7,775 nucleotides of DNA from Mariprofundaceae bacterium (GTDB lineage: Bacteria; Pseudomonadota; Zetaproteobacteria; Mariprofundales; J009): the NCBI GenBank assembly GCA_015489095.1, contig WFMN01000265.1:1-7775 (forward strand), read 5' to 3'. Numbering within the stretch: position 1 is the stretch's first letter; every line of letters starts with the position of its first letter. A program made the position numbers and the translations under genes. Of this stretch, positions 1 to 4,982 are shown one piece after another. The notes beneath the pieces are model-generated. The model searched no databases. It was not told the DNA's origin and worked only from the letters and a program-made list of their open reading frames with translations.

Positions 1-1281
1 AACGATGGTCGGGGTCATCGACGAGAGCATCCGCTTGCCGGGCGCAACCCGGTTGGCCTCCCCCTGCACCAGCCCGTAGGCGTTGGGCTTGCCCGGTCGG
101 GTGGCGAAGTCATCCATCTCATCGTTGAGCAGGATGCCGGTGGATGGCGAGAGGTAGCCGGAACCGAAGCCGTAGTTGATGGAGAGGGTGGCGCTGACCA
201 TGTTTCCCTCGCGGTCGATCACTGAAAAGTGGGTGGTGTCGCGGCCGTTGCCTGCCGGCTCCTCCGTGCGCGAGAGGGTGCCAGCGGGCGTCGCCTCTGT
301 CATGCTGATGGCGGCGCGCATCCGGCGAAGCCGTTTTCCATTGGTCAGATCGGGGATGGGGACGACATCGGGATCGCCCATGCTGCGGTTGCGATCGCGG
401 TAGGCGCGCTTCATCACCTCCACCAGCAGATGGACGCGATCGGCCGGCGCCATCCGCGCCAGATCATCCTTCGCCAGCATCCCGAAGATCTCCTGCAGCA
501 CCAGCCCGCCAGAGGAGGGGAGCGCCGCCGACACCAGATGGTAGCCCTGCCAGTCGAAGGCGACCGGCTCCCGCTCGATGGCGCGGTAGGCAGCCAAATC
601 TTGGAGCCGGATCAGCCCGCCGTCCCGCCGCATGTCGGCCACTAGGCGTCCCGCGGTCTGGCCGCGGTAGAAATCATCCCTGCCCAACCGCGCATAGCGC
701 CGCATCACCTGCGCCAGCGCCGGCTGTTTGATGATCCGCCGGTGGAGAAAGATGCGGCGCGCGGCCGGGTTGAGCGCGGCACCCCGCCAGTGGATCATCC
801 GTTGCAGCCGCTTGCCGACGGGAAAACCGCGCTCGGCCAAGGCGATGGCCGGTGCCGTGATCTGCCGCCTCGTCAGCCTGCCGTAGCGACGCACTAGGTG
901 ATCGATCCCCGCCAGCAGCCCCGGTACCCCCGCCGATTGCGGGCCGTCGATGCTGGAGTGGCGCTGGTAGATGGTGCCGTCGCCGGCCAGTCGCGGCGCG
1001 CGCTCCCGCGCGTCGATCATCACGAAACGGTGGCTCTTGGCGATGTAGAGCAGGAAAAATCCGCCGCCGCCGATGCCAGACGAGCCCGGTTCTACCACCC
1101 CCAGCGCGAGGGCGGTGGCGGCCGCGGCATCAAAGGCGTTGCCGCCGGCGTTGAGCATGGCAACCCCCGCTTGGGCGGCGCGCTTCTGTGCCGCCACCAC
1201 CAACCCATGCGTCGGCGGCTCGGCGGCGAATGCGCTGTTGAACAGACCAACAACGATCCAGATCAGCAGTGTGCTTCTCAT
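1..1281 (-). CDS. ggt: Gamma-glutamyltransferase (glutathione hydrolase) precursor, C-terminus cut by window edge
   Basis: N-terminal nucleophile hydrolase that removes or transfers the gamma-glutamyl group of glutathione and related compounds, normally in the periplasm. It begins with a signal peptide (MRSTLLIWIVVGLFNSAFA, predicted cut before AEPP). R92 in MIDARERAP corresponds to substrate-binding R114 of E. coli Ggt. The autocleavage site precedes T349 in the block DTTHFSVID, so T349 is the expected nucleophile and first residue of the small subunit. E388 and D391 in LLNDEMDDF and S420-S421 in KRMLSSMTPTIV match the E. coli glutamyl-binding positions at identical spacing from the nucleophile; the first is Glu as in human GGT, where E. 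coli has Gln. The large subunit before T349 is about 40 residues shorter than in E. coli. The 427 codons seen lack roughly the last quarter of a usual ~580-residue protein. The ATG at 1281 is chosen for its signal peptide and strong ribosome binding site. Family assignment is secure; the preferred substrate is not known. Confidence 0.96.
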   Translation of the reverse strand, partial: MRSTLLIWIVVGLFNSAFAAEPPTHGLVVAAQKRAAQAGVAMLNAGGNAFDAAAATALALGVVEPGSSGIGGGGFFLLYIAKSHRFVMIDARERAPRLAGDGTIYQRHSSIDGPQSAGVPGLLAGIDHLVRRYGRLTRRQITAPAIALAERGFPVGKRLQRMIHWRGAALNPAARRIFLHRRIIKQPALAQVMRRYARLGRDDFYRGQTAGRLVADMRRDGGLIRLQDLAAYRAIEREPVAFDWQGYHLVSAALPSSGGLVLQEIFGMLAKDDLARMAPADRVHLLVEVMKRAYRDRNRSMGDPDVVPIPDLTNGKRLRRMRAAISMTEATPAGTLSRTEEPAGNGRDTTHFSVIDREGNMVSATLSINYGFGSGYLSPSTGILLNDEMDDFATRPGKPNAYGLVQGEANRVAPGKRMLSSMTPTIV

Positions 1282-1289
1282 TGTTGATC

Positions 1290-1297
1290 TCACCTCC
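1290..1297 (-). promoter_or_regulatory. Strong Shine-Dalgarno sequence of ggt
   Basis: The minus strand reads GGAGGTGA, complementary at all eight positions to the usual 16S rRNA 3' end, followed by an 8-nt spacer (GATCAACA) and the ATG at 1281. It fixes the ggt start. Its first three bases come from the edge of the adjacent repeat (TGGA...), so only about 14 nt of unique sequence separate the repeat from the start codon. No room remains for a separate promoter between repeat and gene. Confidence 0.85.
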
Positions 1298-1393
1298 ATG
1301 GCAATTCGCGGTTGGAGACCGCTCCTACAGCCTGTAGGAGGGGAATCCTTTCCCCGAACCCACCCATGGCCGCGATGCCGGTTTCTTGCGCCG
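1295..1393 (-). repeat. REPIN-like repeat, copy 1 (tandem with copy 2)
   Basis: This is a ~99-bp unit with a 78-bp core at 1300-1377. The core holds two inverted REP-like arms joined by an 8-bp inverted repeat, CTCCTACA-GCC-TGTAGGAG (1322-1340). Each arm starts with the GTAG tetranucleotide typical of RAYT-associated REPs and then folds: on the minus strand one arm is GCGGTC-TCC-AACCGC (with one G·T-type pair) and on the plus strand the other is GGGGAA-TCC-TTTCCCC. The core differs from copy 2 at one position only (1313 T versus 1412 C). It lies directly upstream of the ggt ribosome binding site. No RAYT transposase gene is in the window, so the mobile nature is inferred from structure. Confidence 0.85.
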
Positions 1394-1500
1394 TCCGTGG
1401 CAATTCGCGGTCGGAGACCGCTCCTACAGCCTGTAGGAGGGGAATCCTTTCCCCGAACCCACCCATGGCCGCGATGATGACCTCTTGCGAAATCGTCGTC
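1394..1500 (-). repeat. REPIN-like repeat, copy 2
   Basis: Second head-to-tail copy, exactly 99 bp from copy 1, with the core at 1399-1476. The minus-strand arm is a perfect stem, GCGGTC-TCC-GACCGC, where copy 1 has a wobble pair. The flank beyond the core (TTGCGAAATCGTC, from 1485) is shared with copy 3 (TTGCGAAGTCGTC) at the same distance, so the full unit is about 107 bp rather than just the hairpins. It begins 5 nt after the stop codon of the yoaA-like gene. Copies 1 and 2 together fill nearly all of the 224-bp gap, in which no promoter or poly-U terminator was recognised. Confidence 0.85.
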
Positions 1501-1505
1501 ATTGT

Positions 1506-3356
1506 TTACTCCGCCTCAAAGAACCAGCGCACCTCGGCGAGGTCGTCACATATCGGCGCGGGGGGGAGGTTGCGCTGCACCTCCCGGCCGTAAAACTTGG
1601 TGTAGAGCCGGCTGTCGAGGATCGCCATCACCCCGCGATCCTGCTCGCTGCGGATCAACCTTCCCACCCCCTGCCGCAGCACGGCGATCGCCTCCGGCAA
1701 CTGAATATCGCGAAAACCGTTGCCGCCCTGTTCCTCGCAATGTTGCAGCCGTGCCGCCAGCAGCGGGTCGTTGGGTGGGGCAAAGGGCATCTTGTCGATG
1801 ATGACGATGGAGAGGGTTTCGCCGGGAACATCGACCCCCTCCCAAAAGCTGCGCGTGCCGCACAGCACCGAGTCGGTCTGGGTGCGAAACTGCTGCAGCA
1901 GCGCGTCGCGGCTCTCCCCCTCGCCCTGAATCAGCACCGGCCACGGCAGGGATTGCTGTAACCTAGGGCCGATCGCCTGCAGCGCGCGGTAGGAGGTGAA
2001 GAGGACAAAGGCGCGGCCGTAGGAGGCGTGCAAGAGCGAGGTCATCGTCTCCACCATCTGCTCCTCGGCATCGTCCGCGCCGGCGGTCGGCTGATTGCGC
2101 GGGATGTAGATCAGCGCCTGCGAGCCATAATCAAACGGCGACGGGTGAAACGCCTCCTCCGCCTCCGGCAGCCCTAGGTTGCGCTTGATATGCGCGAACG
2201 AGCCGGAGACGCGAAAGGTGGCTGACAGCAGGATAAAGCTGGCTGGGAACTGCCACAGATAGTGATCGAGCACCGGCCCGGTATCGACCGGAGCCGCCTG
2301 CCAGCGGCGCTGCTCATCCTCGCCCTCCCGCCAGGCGACAAAGCCGTCGTCCGGTGTTTCCACCGCCTTGAAATCGTTGCAGATCATCGCGCCACGATCC
2401 TGTAGCTTCCGCAGGTCGTCGTGGTCGGTTTCGTACTCCGTCGCCATGGTGACCAGCGCCCGCCACTGCTTGCTCAGGTCGGCGAGATCGGCCGACGCCC
2501 ACCGCGCAAGTAGCTGTTTGCCGTGGTCGGTCACCGTCTCCAGCAGCTTCGGGTTGCCGCCCTCCTCCTCCAGCGCGATCTGCAGGTCGCGCAGCCAGTA
2601 GGCGACCTTGTTGCGCGACAACTGCACCCCGAAGTGGTGGCTGGCGAGCGTCGGCAGTCCGTGCGCCTCATCCAGCACGAAGCTGTCGAAGTCGGGCAGC
2701 ACGGCGCCGAAACCGCCCGCCTTGAGGCGGGCATCGGCCAGCAGCAGGCTGTGGTTGCTGATGACCAGATCCGCATCCTGCGCCTTTTGGCGCGCCTTCA
2801 TCAGCGGGCAGTGGCCGAACTGCGGGCATTTGCCACCGAGGCACTGCTCGGCGGTGGCGGTGATCTGCGCTCCGATCCCCTTGCGGAACGGGTCGAAGTT
2901 CAGCCCGGAGAGGTCGCCGTCCCTGCTGGTTTCCGCCCATCGTTGCACCGAGAGCAGGGGCGACTCCATCCACAGCGGAAGCTGATGGCTGGTCAGCGCC
3001 TGTTCGAGGCGGTGGGGGCAGAGGTAGTTGCTGCGCCCCTTGAGGAGCGCCACCGCGCGGTTGCGGCCGATGGCGCGCTGCACGGCGGGGAGGTCGCGGT
3101 ACATCAGCTGATCCTGCAGCGCCTTGGTGTGGGTCGAGACCAACACCTTCTGCCCGCTGGTGAGGGCGGGAATCAGATAGGCCAGCGTTTTTCCGGTGCC
3201 GGTCTCCGCCTCGGCGATGAGATCGTGGCCATCCTCCATGGCGGAGGCGATCTCTTCCGCCAGCGCCACCTGTTCGGTTCGCGCGCAGAACCCCTCCATG
3301 GCGGCCGCCAACGGGCCGTCGGCGGCAAAGATGGCGCGGATGCTCTGCTCAGCCAT
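1506..3356 (-). CDS. yoaA: YoaA/DinG-family ATP-dependent iron-sulfur DNA helicase (XPD-like, superfamily 2)
   Basis: 616-residue helicase of the XPD/DinG group, expected to unwind DNA 5' to 3' in repair or replication-fork rescue. Motifs in order: Walker A EAETGTGKT (49-57); LLKGRSNYLC and three further cysteines giving the 4Fe-4S set C113, C172, C177, C183 (spacings 58, 4, 5); DEAH box at 229-232; SATF (378-381); SFWEGVDVPGETLS (from 503); and QGVGRLIR (562-569). The C-terminal stretch LPPAP, the PSPFDY block and the length resemble E. coli YoaA (636 aa) more than DinG, which is longer. YoaA is known to bind the HolC subunit of DNA polymerase III; whether this protein does is unknown. The ATG at 3356 gives MAEQSIRAIF; an upstream in-frame start would lie deep inside truA and add 41 residues with no family similarity. 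The ATG overlaps the truA stop by 8 bp and has no good ribosome binding site, suggesting translational coupling. The helicase family is secure; YoaA rather than DinG is probable. Confidence 0.93.
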   Translation of the reverse strand: MAEQSIRAIFAADGPLAAAMEGFCARTEQVALAEEIASAMEDGHDLIAEAETGTGKTLAYLIPALTSGQKVLVSTHTKALQDQLMYRDLPAVQRAIGRNRAVALLKGRSNYLCPHRLEQALTSHQLPLWMESPLLSVQRWAETSRDGDLSGLNFDPFRKGIGAQITATAEQCLGGKCPQFGHCPLMKARQKAQDADLVISNHSLLLADARLKAGGFGAVLPDFDSFVLDEAHGLPTLASHHFGVQLSRNKVAYWLRDLQIALEEEGGNPKLLETVTDHGKQLLARWASADLADLSKQWRALVTMATEYETDHDDLRKLQDRGAMICNDFKAVETPDDGFVAWREGEDEQRRWQAAPVDTGPVLDHYLWQFPASFILLSATFRVSGSFAHIKRNLGLPEAEEAFHPSPFDYGSQALIYIPRNQPTAGADDAEEQMVETMTSLLHASYGRAFVLFTSYRALQAIGPRLQQSLPWPVLIQGEGESRDALLQQFRTQTDSVLCGTRSFWEGVDVPGETLSIVIIDKMPFAPPNDPLLAARLQHCEEQGGNGFRDIQLPEAIAVLRQGVGRLIRSEQDRGVMAILDSRLYTKFYGREVQRNLPPAPICDDLAEVRWFFEAE

Positions 3357-4140
3357 AACCGGCCAGCGCGGCTGAGGAAAAGCGGTCGTAGCGGGCATCG
3401 ATAAAGTAGAGCCCGTGTGCCGGCGCGGTTGCTCCGGCGCGGGTGCGATCCTTCGCCGCCAAGAGATCGCGCATGCCATCGGCCGTGCGCCTACCGGTGC
3501 CGACCTCCACCAGCGTGCCGACCAGCGTGCGCACCATGTGGTAGAGAAAGCCGTTGGCGGCGACCTCGATGGCGACCTCGAACCCCTGTTGCTGGATCGC
3601 TAATCGGTCGATGCGGCGCACGGCGTGGCTGGCCTGACACCCCGCCGCCCGCAGCGCGGAAAAGTCGTGTTCGCCCAGGAAGTGATCGGCCGCCCGGCGC
3701 ATGGCGTCGAGATCCAGCGCGCGCGGCATCCACCAGTGGCGCCACTGGGCCAGCGCGGGGGCGGCGCTGCCACGGTTCCAGATCAGGTAGCGGTAGCGCC
3801 GCTGGATGCAGTCGAATCTGGCGTGGAAATCGGGATCGACCGCACGGGTCGCCACCACCCGAACCGAGTCGGGAAGCTGCTGGTTGAGGCCGTGCAGGTA
3901 GGCGCGCGGCGCCCGTTGCCAGCGCGCGGCCGAGATATCGACATGGGCGGCGATCGCCAGCGCGTGCACGCCGGTGTCGGTGCGTCCGGCGGTGACCAAG
4001 GTGCCCGCGTCGCGGTCGATGCGGTGCAGTGCCTCCTCCAACACCTCCTGGACGCTCAAGCCGTTGGACTGGCGCTGCCAGCCGCAGTAGGGGCGGCCGT
4101 CAAACTCCACCACCAGCACGATGCGCTGCCGCCCGTTCAC
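3349..4140 (-). CDS. truA: tRNA pseudouridine(38-40) synthase TruA
   Basis: Converts uridines 38, 39 and 40 in the anticodon arm of many tRNAs to pseudouridine in the cytoplasm; in Pseudomonas and Salmonella loss of truA affects reading of particular codons. The 263-residue length is normal. Landmarks: VEFDGRPYCGWQRQ (11-24); AGRTDTGVHA (51-60) with the catalytic aspartate at D55 (E. coli D60); DFHARFD and RRYRYLIWN (104-122); LGEHDFSALRA (155-165); ANGFLYHMVRTLVG (195-208); and LLAAKDRTRAGATAPAHGLYF near the end, all matching the E. coli enzyme. The start is taken as GTG at 4140, which forms GTGA with the stop of the upstream gene; a G-rich run just before it can serve as ribosome binding site. 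Another GTG three bases upstream cannot be excluded. An open frame continues upstream but lies inside the neighbouring gene and is not TruA-like. The gene overlaps the helicase gene by 8 bp. Confidence 0.97.
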   Translation of the reverse strand: MNGRQRIVLVVEFDGRPYCGWQRQSNGLSVQEVLEEALHRIDRDAGTLVTAGRTDTGVHALAIAAHVDISAARWQRAPRAYLHGLNQQLPDSVRVVATRAVDPDFHARFDCIQRRYRYLIWNRGSAAPALAQWRHWWMPRALDLDAMRRAADHFLGEHDFSALRAAGCQASHAVRRIDRLAIQQQGFEVAIEVAANGFLYHMVRTLVGTLVEVGTGRRTADGMRDLLAAKDRTRAGATAPAHGLYFIDARYDRFSSAALAGYG

Positions 4141-4823
4141 CACACCCCCCACAGCGCGATCCAGCCGCAGGCGACCACTCCTGCCTGCAGCCACCCCTGT
4201 CGGTTGGGCGCGGGGCGGTTTGCATGGCCGACGGGTTGCGCCACCTGTTGGGAGAGCCAGTGGGCGTCTGCCTGCGCCGCCCCCTGCGCCAGCACGGCGG
4301 CGACGACGGCGCTCGCCACCGCCGCGATGTCGCGCCTGCCTCCCCGCTCCTGCCGCCAGCGCCACCGCATCAGCAGCAACAGCTGCCTTAAGCGCTGCAA
4401 CAGGGGGGGGAGGGCGGTGAGGATCGTTGCCCAGTGGCGGCCTACGCCGGGGATGGCGCCAAGCAGCTGCCGCCACTCTTGGTGGGAGAGGAGACGGGCG
4501 AGCAGCCCGCCGCAGAGGAACCAGTTGATCAGCCGCAGCGACTGCCACAGTGCCGCATCGACCCCCTCTTGCGAGGGGCTCCACGGCAGGGCGGGCAGGA
4601 GCAACATGCCGGGGGTGAAGAGGAGATGGAGCAGGATGATCGGCAGCAGAAACCAGCGCAGGTAGCGCCACATGCTACCCAGCAGCCCCTCTGCATTCAG
4701 CAGCAGCGTGGTCAACACGGCGCTCCCTAGGACGAGCAGCGCCTGGCGGTAGTCGGCGGCAACCACGCTGCTCGCCAACAGCCCGCAGCCGAACAGCAGC
4801 CGTGCCCGGGGGGCAATCGTCAT
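4137..4823 (-). CDS. EcfT/CbiQ-like transmembrane protein (energy-coupling-factor transporter T-component family)
   Basis: 228-residue hydrophobic inner-membrane protein. Probable membrane helices lie near residues 9-23, 27-43, 55-79, 94-113 and 211-227. Between the last two is a basic, amphipathic region (LLQRLRQLLLLMRWRWRQERGG, then AAVLAQGAAQADAHWL) placed like the two coupling helices by which EcfT/CbiQ proteins contact their ATPases. The first resembles the family's Ala-Arg-Gly helix end; the second lacks a clear Ala-Arg-Gly. In known systems the T component joins one or two ATPases and a vitamin- or metal-binding S subunit, and no such gene is visible here. The start is placed at ATG 4823; an upstream ATG at 4853 would add 10 residues (MDGLVAMGSG) starting inside the repeat. 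Neither has a strong ribosome binding site. The stop overlaps truA (GTGA). The family call rests on pattern and hydrophobicity, so an unrelated membrane protein remains possible; the existence of the gene is well supported by codon use and coupling to truA. Confidence 0.72.
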   Translation of the reverse strand: MTIAPRARLLFGCGLLASSVVAADYRQALLVLGSAVLTTLLLNAEGLLGSMWRYLRWFLLPIILLHLLFTPGMLLLPALPWSPSQEGVDAALWQSLRLINWFLCGGLLARLLSHQEWRQLLGAIPGVGRHWATILTALPPLLQRLRQLLLLMRWRWRQERGGRRDIAAVASAVVAAVLAQGAAQADAHWLSQQVAQPVGHANRPAPNRQGWLQAGVVACGWIALWGVW

Positions 4824-4848
4824 TCCTGATCCCATCGCAACAAGTCCG

Positions 4849-4955
4849 TCCATGGCAATTCGCGGTTGGAAACCGCTCCTACAGCCCGTAGGAGGGGAAT
4901 CCTTTCCCCGAACCCATCCGTAGCCGCGATGCCGACTTTTTGCGAAGTCGTCATC
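4849..4955 (-). repeat. REPIN-like repeat, copy 3
   Basis: Third copy of the unit found upstream of ggt, in the same orientation relative to transcription, with the 78-bp core at 4854-4931. It matches copy 1 at all but about five core positions. The minus-strand arm is GCGGTT-TCC-AACCGC, a perfect stem: relative to copy 2 both members of the sixth base pair have changed, so pairing is kept. The central inverted repeat is one pair shorter (CTCCTAC...GTAGGAG). The conserved flank TTGCGAAGTCGTC is present from 4940. It occupies most of the 159-bp gap between fimV and the EcfT-like gene. Confidence 0.85.
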
Positions 4956-4956
4956 G
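4927..4956 (-). other. Hairpin just downstream of fimV stop
   Basis: On the minus strand the sequence folds as CGATG-A-CGACTT, loop CGCAAA, AAGTCG-G-CATCG: eleven base pairs with one A·G mismatch. It begins 27 nt after the fimV TAA. No run of T follows, so it does not look like a classical intrinsic terminator; it could protect the fimV mRNA 3' end or attenuate read-through. The same part of repeat copies 1 and 2 does not form this stem, so it is specific to copy 3. Confidence 0.5.
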
Positions 4957-4982
4957 ATGATGCGGGTGTCGGCGCCCCTCGG

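Noticed and set aside
1333..1358. Intrinsic terminator (GGGGAA...TTCCCC hairpin)
   Set aside because: The stem is GC-rich at its base but is not followed by a run of U on either strand, and it is a fixed part of the repeat, including copies immediately upstream of genes.
1295..1500. CRISPR-like array
   Set aside because: There are only two direct copies, the repeat unit is ~78-99 bp rather than 25-40 bp, and the spacer between cores is 21 bp and itself partly conserved. Internal double hairpins identify it as REPIN-like.
1290..1502. 70-codon minus-strand frame as a true gene
   Set aside because: It consists almost wholly of the two REPIN-like repeats, which also occur elsewhere, and the copy differences change amino acids. 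It is kept as a translation-coupling observation, not annotated as a protein gene.
3625..4665. 346-codon plus-strand frame and a 293-codon one at 2523-3404
   Set aside because: Both are antisense to clearly identified truA, the EcfT-like gene and the helicase gene, with low-complexity composition typical of GC-rich shadow frames.
4141..4671. N-terminal extension of TruA by about 177 residues
   Set aside because: The open frame upstream of the GTG at 4140 is Arg/Ala/Pro-rich, has no TruA similarity, and lies out of frame inside the EcfT-like gene. The GTGA junction and family length support 4140.
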